From CAXSBR01 sp964236495 (GTDB lineage Bacteria; Actinomycetota; Actinomycetes; Mycobacteriales; Jatrophihabitantaceae): 22,748 nt of DNA. Positions 15,857-22,748 of the stretch are shown piece after piece (the stretch's first letter is position 1; each line of letters begins with the position of its first letter). Made by a program: the position numbers and the translations under genes. Location of the stretch: the NCBI GenBank assembly GCA_964236495.1, contig CAXSBR010000033.1, forward strand, positions 1-22,748. Reading direction: 5' to 3'. Below the pieces are notes generated by a model. The model was not told where the DNA came from. It did not search any database and saw only the letters and a list, made by a program, of their open reading frames with translations.

Positions 15857-15880
15857 GGCGCGCTCGCGACCGGGCGCGCC
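15857..15880. terminator. possible hairpin between ponA2 and the yqeY-like gene
   Basis: GGCGCGC (15857-15863) and its complement GCGCGCC (15874-15880) flank a 10-nt loop in the spacer between convergent genes. The stem is short and no U-tract is present, so terminator function is only suggested by position. Confidence 0.4.
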
Positions 15881-15907
15881 GTGGTGCTGCCGGCTCATCA
15901 GCACCGC

Positions 15908-16363
15908 TCAGTCCGACAGTTGCCGGCGTACCTCGTCGCTGACTGCCTTGCCGTCTGCCCGCCCGGCCGTGCGCGGCTGCAGCACCTTCATGACCTGGCC
16001 CATCTGCCGTGGCCCGGTAGCGCCAGTCTCTGCAGCAGCCGCGGCAACCAGCGCGACCAGCTCCTCGTGCGACAGCGCCGTGGGCAGATAATCGGCGAGT
16101 ACCGCACCTTCGGCGCGCTCCCGCTCGGCAAGCTCCGGGCGGTTGGCAGCGTCGTAGGCCTGCGCCGATTCACGCCGCTTCTTCGCCTCGCGGGTGATCA
16201 CCCGAAGCACCTCGTCGTCGCTCAACTCGCGCGCCGTCGAACCTGACACCTCCTCGCTGGTGATGGCGGACAGCGTCATACGCACAGTCGCCAGACGCAG
16301 TTCGTCGCGCGCTTTCATCGACGCAGTGAGGTCGGACTGGAGCTGAGCTTTCAGAGCACACAT
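15908..16363 (-). CDS. GatB/YqeY domain protein
   Basis: A 151-aa stand-alone YqeY protein, related to the tail domain of the GatB amidotransferase subunit; its cellular role is unsettled, though a tRNA or translation link is often proposed. Seen: ALKAQLQSDLTASMKARDELRLATVRM at the N-terminus, EAKKRRESAQAYDAANRPELAERERAE in the middle and LPTALSHEEL...TGPRQMGQVMKVLQPRTAGRADGKAVSDEVRRQL at the end, all typical of the family. I chose ATG 16363 (MCALKAQL), where the family normally starts, over the open frame to 16396. The gene is convergent with ponA2 and divergent from the metallophosphoesterase (67 bp between starts). Confidence 0.9.
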   Translation of the reverse strand: MCALKAQLQSDLTASMKARDELRLATVRMTLSAITSEEVSGSTARELSDDEVLRVITREAKKRRESAQAYDAANRPELAERERAEGAVLADYLPTALSHEELVALVAAAAAETGATGPRQMGQVMKVLQPRTAGRADGKAVSDEVRRQLSD

Positions 16364-16430
16364 GCGCTCAACGGTAGCCGTGGTTGTCGAGCACAATTCG
16401 GCTTGCTAGTGCTGCCCTACCCTCGACAGG

Positions 16431-17327
16431 GTGCGACGTCTACCCCCAGCTTCCACCGTGACAGCGGCCGTCCTGGGCACTGGTGTGGCCGCCGCCTTCT
16501 ATGCCAGCGTGATCGAGTGCAACGCCTTCACGCTGCGCCGGTTCGACGTGCCCGTGCTGGCACCGGGCAGCCGACCGATCCGCGTGCTGCACGTCTCCGA
16601 TCTGCACATCACCGCAGCACAGCGACGCAAGCAACGCTGGATCGGCGCACTCGCGCGCCTGCACCCCGACCTCGTCGTCAACACCGGCGACACCATCTCC
16701 GACCCGGATGCGATTCCACAGATCCTGAATGCGCTGCGGCCCCTGGCACGGTTCCCTGCTGTGTTCGTGCCTGGCAACAACGACTACTACCTGCCCACCC
16801 GCAGTGCACCGACACGCTACTTCCGTGCCGATGTCCCGGTGCCGCGCAGCAAGCCGATGCCGTGGCCGGAGTTATCTGCGGCGATGGTGGCGCAGGGCTG
16901 GATCGATCTGACCCACGTCCGCACGTCGATCGACGTAGGCGGGCGCACCATCGCCTTGGCCGGTACCGACGATCCGCATCTGCAGCGGGCGCGCTACGAG
17001 CTCATTGCCGGCCAGGCCGACGCCGACGCCGCAATACGCATCGGCGTCACCCACTCCCCCGAACCTGCCGTGCTGGAAGCTTTCGCCGACGACGGCTACG
17101 ACCTGGCCCTGGCGGGGCACACCCATGGCGGCCAGGTACGCATTCCATTCGGGCCGGCGATCGTCACCAACTGCGGAATCGATGTGTGGCGCGCGCGGGG
17201 CCTCAATGAGTGGGACGAGCGGATGTGGATGCACGTCTGCGCCGGTCTCGGTACCAACCCGTTGATGCCGCTGCGGTTCGCCTGTCGGCCCGAAGCGGTG
17301 CTGCTGACGCTCGTGCCGCGCGGCTGA
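16431..17327 (+). CDS. membrane-anchored calcineurin-like metallophosphoesterase
   Basis: A 298-aa protein with an N-terminal hydrophobic anchor (about 9-27) and the full set of metallophosphoesterase motifs: SDLH (56-59), NTGDT (84-88), PGNNDY (114-119; the GNND form rather than GNHD is usual in this subfamily), H208 in VTHSPEP, and AGHTHGGQ (228-235). The substrate is unknown; UDP-sugar, lipid or nucleotide phosphoesters are possible. The M. tuberculosis homologue Rv3683 (about 319 aa) also follows ponA2, there directly. Start GTG 16431. Not obviously in an operon; tRNA-Pro follows after about 105 bp. Confidence 0.9.
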   Translation: MRRLPPASTVTAAVLGTGVAAAFYASVIECNAFTLRRFDVPVLAPGSRPIRVLHVSDLHITAAQRRKQRWIGALARLHPDLVVNTGDTISDPDAIPQILNALRPLARFPAVFVPGNNDYYLPTRSAPTRYFRADVPVPRSKPMPWPELSAAMVAQGWIDLTHVRTSIDVGGRTIALAGTDDPHLQRARYELIAGQADADAAIRIGVTHSPEPAVLEAFADDGYDLALAGHTHGGQVRIPFGPAIVTNCGIDVWRARGLNEWDERMWMHVCAGLGTNPLMPLRFACRPEAVLLTLVPRG

Positions 17328-17432
17328 GACTGCCTGCGGCGCCCGCTATCTGCCGCTCCACGCATTCGAGCCGGGCAGCCTCGCCATCCCGAACCGACGG
17401 CATCGGCGGTCGGTTATGCTTTTCGGGGCCAC

Positions 17433-17509
<77 letters not shown>

Positions 17510-17639
17510 GCTGGCCGATGACGACGGTTCCGATCGGCCGCGACACTGCGCCAGTGGAACGGTTTTTCCCCTTCCGACGCTGGCGCTCTCGTCGGCCGCC
17601 TCGCCCGCCGCGCCGGGCCTGACCTCGAAGGTTCGCACC

Positions 17640-18218
17640 GTGGGATCGCCCTCTGCAGCAGACGACCGCTCGGCGGCAGGCGAGCGCCCCAGCGTCGACA
17701 CAATCCGCAAGGTGGTCGTCGTCGGCGATCCGGTGCTGTCCACGCCTACGCGCGAGGTCACCGCCTTCGACGACGACCTCGCCCGCTTGGTTGACGACCT
17801 GTTCGACACATTGTCCGTTGCCGAAGGCGTCGGGCTTGCCGCGCCGCAAATCGGCGTCGATCTGGCGGTCTTCGTCTACGACTGCCCCGACGACACGGGA
17901 CACCGCCGGCGTGGCCACGTGGTGAACCCCGTTGTCGTCAGCGCCGACGGGTCGCAGGAAACCAGCGAGGAGGGCTGCCTGTCGGTGCCGGGGCCGTTCT
18001 CCGAGATCACCCGCGCCACCCAGGTCACGGTGCGCGGCGTCGACCGGACCGGCTCGCCGGTCGAAGTGAGCGGCTCGGGCTACTTCGCCCGGTGCCTGCT
18101 GCACGAGACCGACCACCTGCGCGGGGTGCTCTACCTCGACTACCTGCCCCGCAACCGGCGCCGCCGCATCCTGCGTGAGATGGAGCCTTTCGACTGGAAC
18201 GTCCCGGCGCCTACGTGA
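17640..18218 (+). CDS. def: peptide deformylase
   Basis: Removes the N-formyl group from nascent proteins. The 192-aa product from GTG 17640 has all three metal-site motifs: GVGLAAPQ (63-70), EGCLS (111-115, metal ligand C113) and HETDH (155-159, ligands H155 and H159, catalytic E156). It differs from the M. tuberculosis Def I remember (HETGHLDG, at another locus), being closer to the general bacterial HExDHLxG form, so it may be a second or alternative deformylase. An acidic/Ala-rich leader of about 20 residues precedes the conserved VGDPVL. The gene starts 130 bp after tRNA-Pro. Confidence 0.93.
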   Translation: MGSPSAADDRSAAGERPSVDTIRKVVVVGDPVLSTPTREVTAFDDDLARLVDDLFDTLSVAEGVGLAAPQIGVDLAVFVYDCPDDTGHRRRGHVVNPVVVSADGSQETSEEGCLSVPGPFSEITRATQVTVRGVDRTGSPVEVSGSGYFARCLLHETDHLRGVLYLDYLPRNRRRRILREMEPFDWNVPAPT

Positions 18219-18333
18219 GACATCGGCTACGGCAGCTTCTTCACCAGTGCGGGCCCTTGCATGGCGGCAACCTTTCGTCGTGCTGAGGCGACTGAACTCG
18301 TAGAAGCACAAACCAACCGTTCGGGAGGAATTG

Positions 18334-19086
18334 ATGTCACCTCGCCTGCAGTATCGGTGCATCGCAGCGGCCGGGGCGGCATTCTGTGCACTGTCGTCGT
18401 CGGCCTGCACGTCGTCGACCACGTCGACGGCCGCAGAGCCCGGATCGAAGTCGGTATCGGCAACCAGCACGGTTACGTCGACGTTGACGTCCACTCCAAC
18501 AGTCTCGACCGCGCAGACGACCTCGCAACGGACAACCAACACGCCGACCCGTTCTGCGACGAAGCCGACACAGACGCAGACATCGACGATGCCGACTGTC
18601 ACAGCCACAGCCACAGCCACAGCGCCGACCCGTTCTGCGACGACGCACACGCCGCATCCGACCGGTGGAGTGTGCACGAGCAACCACCTGCGCCTGATCT
18701 TCAGTGCCAGTGGCGGCGCGGGCGGAACGCAGTACTCGACCTATCGACTCGTCAACACCGGTTCACATACGTGCACGATGCGGGGCTACCCGGGCGTCTC
18801 GATCATCGACGCCCACGGTCACACCGTCGAGCACCCGGCTCGACGAGGTTCAGTGGGCACCCACGCGCCGGTGCCGGTGGAGACGGTGTCGGTCGGGCCC
18901 GGCCGGTCCGGCTACTTCCTGCTGACCTCGGTCAACGTCACCCCGAGCCCAGGGTGCGCGACCGCGTTCCACGGTTCGCGCCTGCGGGTGTATCCGCCCA
19001 ACAACACGGTCGCGCTGTACCTCCACCACCGGGCGCCGTTCTGCAATGCGGGCGTCGGGCCGGTGACACAGTTCGACGACCGCTGA
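18334..19086 (+). CDS. exported DUF4232-like protein with Thr-rich linker, probable lipoprotein
   Basis: A 250-aa protein from ATG 18334, with a strong GGGAGGA ribosome site four to five bases upstream. It has a signal peptide (about 1-24) ending ALSSSAC25; the lipobox is not canonical (Ser rather than Leu at -3), so lipidation is likely but not certain. Residues 26-110 are a Thr/Ser-rich linker, the type often O-mannosylated in actinobacteria. Residues 112-250 form a DUF4232-like beta domain with four cysteines (C114, C147, C208, C237) and the motif TCTMRGYPGVSIID typical of that family. Function unknown; acts outside the membrane. It converges on asd, the stops only 12 bp apart with no hairpin between. 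Overlapping long frames on both strands are products of GC bias. Confidence 0.85.
   Translation: MSPRLQYRCIAAAGAAFCALSSSACTSSTTSTAAEPGSKSVSATSTVTSTLTSTPTVSTAQTTSQRTTNTPTRSATKPTQTQTSTMPTVTATATATAPTRSATTHTPHPTGGVCTSNHLRLIFSASGGAGGTQYSTYRLVNTGSHTCTMRGYPGVSIIDAHGHTVEHPARRGSVGTHAPVPVETVSVGPGRSGYFLLTSVNVTPSPGCATAFHGSRLRVYPPNNTVALYLHHRAPFCNAGVGPVTQFDDR
18543..18643 (+). repeat. 20-bp direct duplication in the Thr-rich linker
   Basis: GCCGACCCGTTCTGCGACGA occurs at 18543-18562 and again, exactly, at 18624-18643, encoding PTRSAT in both places. Between them lies a microsatellite-like run of GCCACA units near 18600-18623 (TATATA in the protein). This marks linker growth by duplication. Confidence 0.8.
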
Positions 19087-19098
19087 CTAACGCCAGGT

Positions 19099-20118
19099 TC
19101 AAACCAGCAGTTCGGCGATCTGGACGGCGTTGAGGGCCGCGCCCTTGCGCAGATTGTCGCTGCTAACGAACAATGCCAGGCCACGCTGGCCTTCGACCCC
19201 CGGATCTTGTCGCAGCCGGCCCACGTAGCAGGCATCTGCGCCGGCGGCCTGCAACGGCGTGGGCACTTCACTGAGCTCGACGCCCGGCGCGCGGGACAGT
19301 AGCTCGGTGGCGCGGGCGACCGTCAGCGGCCGCTCGAACTCGGCGTTGATCGACAGCGAGTGGCCGGTGAAGACAGGCACCCGCACGCAGGTACCCGACA
19401 CCAGCAGCTGCGGAATCGCGAGAATCTTGCGGCTCTCGTTGCGCAGCTTGTGTTCCTCGTCGGTCTCGAACGAGCCGTCGTCCATGATCGAGCCGGCCAG
19501 CGGCAGAACATTGAACGCGATCGGGCCGACGTACTTGACCGGCGTCGGAAAGTCGACCGCGGATCCGTCGTGGGTCAGCTCGGCCGCCCGGTCGACCACC
19601 TGGCGAACCTGCTTGTCGAGCTCATCCACGCCGGCCAGTCCACTACCCGAGACGGCCTGGTAGGTGGACACGACCAGCCGCACCAAACCGGCCTCGTCGT
19701 GCAGCGGCTTGAGCACTGGCATCGCAGCCATCGTGGTGCAGTTCGGGTTCGCGATAATCCCCTTGGTGGGGTTGCGGGCGGCGTCGGGGTTGACTTCGCT
19801 GACCACCAGCGGGACATCGGCGTCCATCCGCCAGGCCGAGGAATTGTCGATGACGGTCGCGCCGGTCGCGGCGAATTTGGGGGCCAGCAGCTTCGACGTC
19901 GCCCCACCGGCAGAAAACAGCGCGATGTCCAAGCCGGCCGGGTCCGCAGTCTCGGCGTCTTCGACGGTGATCTGAGCGTCGAGCCACGGCAACGTCGTTC
20001 CCGCCGAGCGGGCGGAAGCGAAGTAGCGCATCTCGGTCACCGGGAAGTTCCGCTCGGCCAGCAGCCGCCGCATCACGGCCCCGACCTGGCCGGTCGCACC
20101 GACGATGCCTACTCGCAC
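19099..20118 (-). CDS. asd: aspartate-semialdehyde dehydrogenase
   Basis: Reduces beta-aspartyl phosphate to aspartate semialdehyde with NADPH, the second step of the aspartate pathway to diaminopimelate, lysine, threonine and methionine. The 339-aa product shows the nucleotide-binding GATGQVG (7-13), the active-site C127 in ANPNCTT and the catalytic H253 in FTGHS, plus the dimerisation region. Length is close to M. tuberculosis Asd (about 345 aa). Start GTG 20118 with AGAGGAG nearby. It lies 70 bp after lysC on the same strand, the conserved lysC-asd order, and is very likely co-transcribed with it. Confidence 0.97.
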   Translation of the reverse strand: MRVGIVGATGQVGAVMRRLLAERNFPVTEMRYFASARSAGTTLPWLDAQITVEDAETADPAGLDIALFSAGGATSKLLAPKFAATGATVIDNSSAWRMDADVPLVVSEVNPDAARNPTKGIIANPNCTTMAAMPVLKPLHDEAGLVRLVVSTYQAVSGSGLAGVDELDKQVRQVVDRAAELTHDGSAVDFPTPVKYVGPIAFNVLPLAGSIMDDGSFETDEEHKLRNESRKILAIPQLLVSGTCVRVPVFTGHSLSINAEFERPLTVARATELLSRAPGVELSEVPTPLQAAGADACYVGRLRQDPGVEGQRGLALFVSSDNLRKGAALNAVQIAELLV

Positions 20119-20188
20119 TGCGTTTCTCCTCTGCTGATCATTCGATTGTTCTGACGGCAGATCTAGCGGTGGCTCGACAGCCGGTGGC

Positions 20189-21457
20189 TCAGCGGCCGGT
20201 GCCGCCGTACACCACGGCCGCCTCGTCGTCGGAACCCAGTTCGAAGGCGTCGTGCACGGCGCGCACCGCGATGTCGAGTTCGGTGTCGCGGCAGATCACC
20301 GAGATGCGGATCTCCGACGTCGAGATCATCTCTACATTGATGCCGGCCGAGGCCAGCGCGTTGAACAGCTTGGCCGACACACCGGGATGCGAGCGCATAC
20401 CCGCGCCGATCAGCGACAGCTTGCCGATGTGGTCATCGTAGGTGAGCTCGTCGAACTCCACCGATCCCTGGATCTTGCGCAGGGCTGTCGACGCGGTGGC
20501 GCCCTCGGTCTTGGGCAGCGTGAACGACACGTCGGTGCGCCCGGAACCGCGGGTGGACACGTTCTGCACGATCATGTCCAGGTTGATCTCTGCGTCGGCC
20601 AGCGCACTGAAGATCGCCGCAGCCTGGCCCGGCTTGTCCGGAACCCCGACAACGGTGACCTTGGCTTCGCTGCGGTCGTGCGCGACGCCGGAAATGATGG
20701 CCTGCTCCACTGGGAGGTCCTCCATGGATCCGGCCACGATGGTGCCGGGTTTGGTCGAGAACGACGAGCGGACGTGGATGGGAACGTTGTAGCGGCGGCC
20801 GTACTCGACGCAGCGCAGCATGAGGATCTTCGCTCCGCACGCCGCCATCTCCAGCATCTCTTCGTAGGTGATGGTGTCCAGGCGGCGGGCGTTGGGCACG
20901 ATGCGAGGGTCGGCGGTGAACACGCCATCGACGTCGGAGTAGATCTCGCAAACCTCGGCGTCCAGTGCCGCGGCCAGCGCGACGGCGGTGGTGTCCGAGC
21001 CGCCGCGGCCCAGCGTCGTGATGTCCTTGGTGTCCTGGGAGACACCTTGGAAGCCAGCCACGATGGCGACGTTGCCGCCTTGGACGGACTTGGAAATCCG
21101 CCCGGGCGTGATGTCGATGATGCGAGCGCGGCCGTGGGTGGCGGTGGTGAGCACGCCGGCCTGTGAGCCGGTGAACGACTGCGCGGTGTACCCGAGGGAG
21201 TTCACAGCCATGGCCAGTAGCGCCATCGAGATCCGCTCGCCGGCCGTCAGCAGCATGTCCAGCTCGCGGCCGTCGGCGACCGGGGAGACCTGCTGGGCCA
21301 GGTCGAGCAGCTCGTCGGTGGTGTCGCCCATCGCCGAGACCACGACGACGACGTCGTGCCCCGCTCGGCGGGTGGCAACGATGCGCTCAGCGACCCGCTT
21401 GATCCGTTCGGCGTCGGCTACGGATGACCCGCCGTACTTCTGGACGACGATGCCCAC
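20189..21457 (-). CDS. lysC: aspartokinase (LysC), alpha subunit
   Basis: Phosphorylates aspartate, the committed and feedback-controlled first step of the aspartate pathway. GTG 21457 gives VGIVVQKYGGSSV and a 422-aa protein, against about 421 aa in M. tuberculosis; GGAGG is eight bases upstream. The kinase domain (1 to about 240) includes KYGGSS (7-12), VVSAMGDTTDELL, FQGVSQDTKDITTLGRGGSDTTAVALAAAL and SDVDGVFTADPRI. Two ACT domains follow (about 265-420; VTVVGVPDKPGQAAAIF, LSLIGAGMRSHPGVSAKLF), the site of Lys/Thr inhibition. In related actinobacteria an internal start makes a separate beta subunit; ATG 20725 (MEDLPVEQAIISGVAHDRSEAK) is the likely equivalent and would give 178 aa. A degenerate copy of the 5' region lies at 22295-22556. 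Confidence 0.97.
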   Translation of the reverse strand: MGIVVQKYGGSSVADAERIKRVAERIVATRRAGHDVVVVVSAMGDTTDELLDLAQQVSPVADGRELDMLLTAGERISMALLAMAVNSLGYTAQSFTGSQAGVLTTATHGRARIIDITPGRISKSVQGGNVAIVAGFQGVSQDTKDITTLGRGGSDTTAVALAAALDAEVCEIYSDVDGVFTADPRIVPNARRLDTITYEEMLEMAACGAKILMLRCVEYGRRYNVPIHVRSSFSTKPGTIVAGSMEDLPVEQAIISGVAHDRSEAKVTVVGVPDKPGQAAAIFSALADAEINLDMIVQNVSTRGSGRTDVSFTLPKTEGATASTALRKIQGSVEFDELTYDDHIGKLSLIGAGMRSHPGVSAKLFNALASAGINVEMISTSEIRISVICRDTELDIAVRAVHDAFELGSDDEAAVVYGGTGR

Positions 21458-21496
21458 GCCAACTGCCTCCTTCAACCGTCCCGCTTGTTAACGGGT

Positions 21497-22021
21497 TCAG
21501 GATACCGGGACGTCGGATCCCCTTTCCTCGCCTGCATTCGGCTTCTTCTCGACCGACGTCGGACCGAGGCGGTCGAATTGGACACCTACACCTCTCAGCA
21601 CGATGCCGATGCCGACTGCGATCAAGACGAGGTCCCAAACGGCGTCACCGAGCTGATGCCTCGCCACATCTCCTCCGACGTACGCTGTCGCGGCTCTTGG
21701 CCCTACCGCTCTGACCAATTGGCCGTGGAGCACATCGGTGGAACTTTCGTAGCCATTCACGCTCACATCAAAAAGCACCGATCCGTCGGTACCGCGAAAC
21801 GTTCCCGAGCAGACGGTCTGCGTCCCCCTGCGTACCTGCTCGGCGTGGCAGAAGACCGAAGACACCTCCCCCTGAATCTTTGGACCGACAACCGTATAGA
21901 CGATGGCGTAGCCCCAGTTGGCAGAGATGGCGATCAGTACGACCCCGGTACACAGAAGTAGCACGCTCCGCGCGGCAGAGTTCACACAAGATCGGACCGG
22001 CTTGGCTTGGCTCTCGGACAT
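21497..22021 (-). CDS. hypothetical two-pass membrane protein upstream of lysC
   Basis: I do not recognise this gene. The 174-aa product from ATG 22021 has two hydrophobic helices (about 18-40 and 127-145), with an intervening region of about 85 residues that holds two cysteines (C58, C71) in FCHAEQVRRGTQTVCSGTFRGTDGS and is probably outside the membrane. The tail is cytoplasmic and charged. It ends 39 bp before lysC on the same strand, so it may share a transcript with lysC and asd, though no functional link is evident. No clear ribosome site precedes ATG 22021, where a strong hairpin begins 10 bp upstream; an in-frame GTG at residue 13 is an alternative start. Confidence 0.65.
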   Translation of the reverse strand: MSESQAKPVRSCVNSAARSVLLLCTGVVLIAISANWGYAIVYTVVGPKIQGEVSSVFCHAEQVRRGTQTVCSGTFRGTDGSVLFDVSVNGYESSTDVLHGQLVRAVGPRAATAYVGGDVARHQLGDAVWDLVLIAVGIGIVLRGVGVQFDRLGPTSVEKKPNAGEERGSDVPVS

Positions 22022-22030
22022 GGCACGAAC

Positions 22031-22064
22031 CCCCGTTTCGGCGGCACTTTGCCGCCGAACGGGG
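22031..22064 (-). terminator. strong hairpin upstream of the lysC-side membrane protein gene
   Basis: CCCCGTTTCGGCGG and CCGCCGAACGGGG pair over 13 bp with one bulged T around a 7-nt loop. It sits between decayed gene fragments and the start of the minus-strand membrane protein gene. It could be the old terminator of the upstream fragments, or a structure that masks the start of the next gene. There is no U-tract in either direction. Confidence 0.55.
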
Positions 22065-22150
22065 AACCTACGGGACCGGCGCAGGCGGTACCGGTGCTTC
22101 GACCGACCCTGTGGATAACTGCGCTACCGAATCGGGTCGAAGGCGGGTGC

Positions 22151-22290
22151 TCAGGCGCTCTGGGCGAACGCGTCGGACAAGATGTCGAGGCCTTCGGTGA
22201 GCAATGCCTCGGCCGATCAACAGCGCGGCAGGAATCGCAGCACGTTGCCGTAGGTGCAGGCAGTCAGCGTGATCAGACCTTGTTGGTGCA
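22151..22290 (-). pseudogene. 3' remnant of a class III aminotransferase gene (gabT-like)
   Basis: On the minus strand the sequence reads LHQQGLITLTACTYGNVLRFLP, then a stop in that frame, and resumes as EALLTEGLDILSDAFAQSA before TGA at 22151-22153. This is the C-terminal pattern of 4-aminobutyrate-type aminotransferases (GTYGNVxRxLPPLxI...LxEGLxIL). Small frame changes near LPPLLIG interrupt it, and nothing of the catalytic core remains. Decayed and non-functional. Confidence 0.7.
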
Positions 22291-22294
22291 GGCG

Positions 22295-22556
22295 CACGCC
22301 GGCCTTGGGAGCCGGTTTGCGACTGCGCGGTGTAGCCCAGACAGCTCACCGCCATGGCCAGCAGCGCCATCGAGATCCGCTCCGCGGCCCTCGGCAGAAT
22401 GTCCAGCGCGCGGCGATCAGCGACCGGGAACACCGCTGAGCCAAGTCCAGCAACTCGTCGGTGGTGTCGCTCGTCGCGGAAACCACGACGACGCCGTCGT
22501 GCCCCGCCCGCCGAGTGGCAACAATTCGCTCGGCAACCCGCTTGAGCCGGGCGAGC
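22295..22556 (-). pseudogene. degenerate partial copy of lysC (5' region)
   Basis: Minus-strand translation gives RLKRVAERIVATRRAGHDGVVVVSA followed by SDTTDELLDLAQ, then after a one-base deletion near 22433 the other frame gives RISMALLAMAVSCLGYTAQSQTGSQ. Both blocks match intact LysC (about residues 14-100) closely at DNA and protein level. A one-base insertion near 22306 restores the original frame. No start, no kinase active site and no ACT domains are left, so it cannot encode aspartokinase. It runs directly into the aminotransferase remnant on the same strand. Confidence 0.85.
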
Positions 22557-22623
22557 TCAGCGCCGAAATTTGCTTGCACATCGACGACGCGCCTGATCGG
22601 CCGGATCTGAGTACCGTTCGGCC

Positions 22624-22748
22624 ATGAACGCGACCGGGCGGCGGTGGCTGCTGGCCGATACCACGATGAAAGTCGCACTGGCCGCATTACTCTTCTTCAG
22701 CGTCACGCACTCGGACTGGGCGCGTTTCTCCGACAAAGCCATGGTTGC
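22624..22748 (+). CDS. start of a membrane protein gene, cut by the window end
   Basis: ATG 22624 opens a frame that continues to the end of the window (41 codons): MNATGRRWLLADTTMKVAL then AALLFFSVTHSDWARFSDKAMV. It has a hydrophobic segment around residues 15-28 and no stop. I do not recognise the family. No good ribosome site is seen. It is divergent from the lysC remnant. Confidence 0.55.
   Translation, partial: MNATGRRWLLADTTMKVALAALLFFSVTHSDWARFSDKAMV

Noticed and set aside
18261..19133. 290-codon plus-strand frame overlapping the DUF4232-like gene in another frame (His/Asp-rich: HSHSHSHS)
   Set aside because: The His/Ser run is the alternate-frame reading of the Thr/Ala linker repeats. 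The other frame has the signal peptide, a strong ribosome site and the conserved domain.
22110..22118. Perfect DnaA box TTATCCACA (minus strand)
   Set aside because: A single box without an AT-rich region, other boxes or dnaA/dnaN nearby is not an origin; it lies in a decayed region.
22068..22687. Two minus-strand frames of 121 and 113 codons that look like small proteins
   Set aside because: They are the two frames of the degenerate lysC copy and aminotransferase remnant, not intact genes.

Overview
The window is GC-rich, dense DNA from an actinomycete of the order Mycobacteriales, most like a mycobacterium. The evidence is the close match of ClpC1, the Lsr2 nucleoid protein, the cAMP receptor Crp, the MarP membrane serine protease, the twin Get3/ArsA-like ATPases, PonA2 and aspartokinase to their Mycobacterium tuberculosis counterparts, together with many GTG starts. 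These comparisons are from memory of those proteins; no search was run.

Layout. 1-660: 3' part of mutY (+). 714-747: strong hairpin shared by the convergent mutY and clpC1. 762-5843: clpC1, lsr2 and lysS, all on the minus strand, with a 561-bp spacer between clpC1 and lsr2 holding two short tandem repeats, a terminator-like hairpin and a possible ClgR site. 6057-8965: marP, a CoA-type NUDIX hydrolase and a frameshifted nth (all minus). 9048-10114: a small membrane protein and crp (plus). 10147-10623: a RidA-family protein (minus). 10745-12933: two overlapping ATPase genes (bagA/bagB-like). 13050-15770: ponA2. 15908-16363: a YqeY-like protein (minus). 16431-17327: a membrane metallophosphoesterase. 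17433-17509: tRNA-Pro(CGG). 17640-18218: peptide deformylase. 18334-19086: a DUF4232-like exported protein. 19099-22021: asd, lysC and a small membrane protein, probably one minus-strand unit. 22151-22556: decayed fragments of an aminotransferase gene and of lysC. 22624-end: start of a new plus-strand membrane protein gene.

Functional themes. Proteostasis (ClpC1, MarP, deformylase), DNA repair (MutY, Nth), envelope and acid/oxidative stress resistance (MarP, PonA2, the ATPase pair), global regulation (Lsr2, Crp), and the first two steps of the aspartate pathway to diaminopimelate, lysine, threonine and methionine (LysC, Asd), which also feeds peptidoglycan made by PonA2.

I did not find a clearly new defence or mobile system. 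The most notable points are: a single-base frameshift that splits nth before its catalytic residues; a lysC 5' remnant joined to an aminotransferase 3' remnant just upstream of intact lysC; a gene order that looks like several distant M. tuberculosis blocks packed together, with whiB4, a thioredoxin-like gene and a metallo-beta-lactamase gene missing from the crp-ponA2 block; and repeated small tandem arrays (7, 13, 14 and 15 bp), two of which lengthen protein N-termini by five-residue units.
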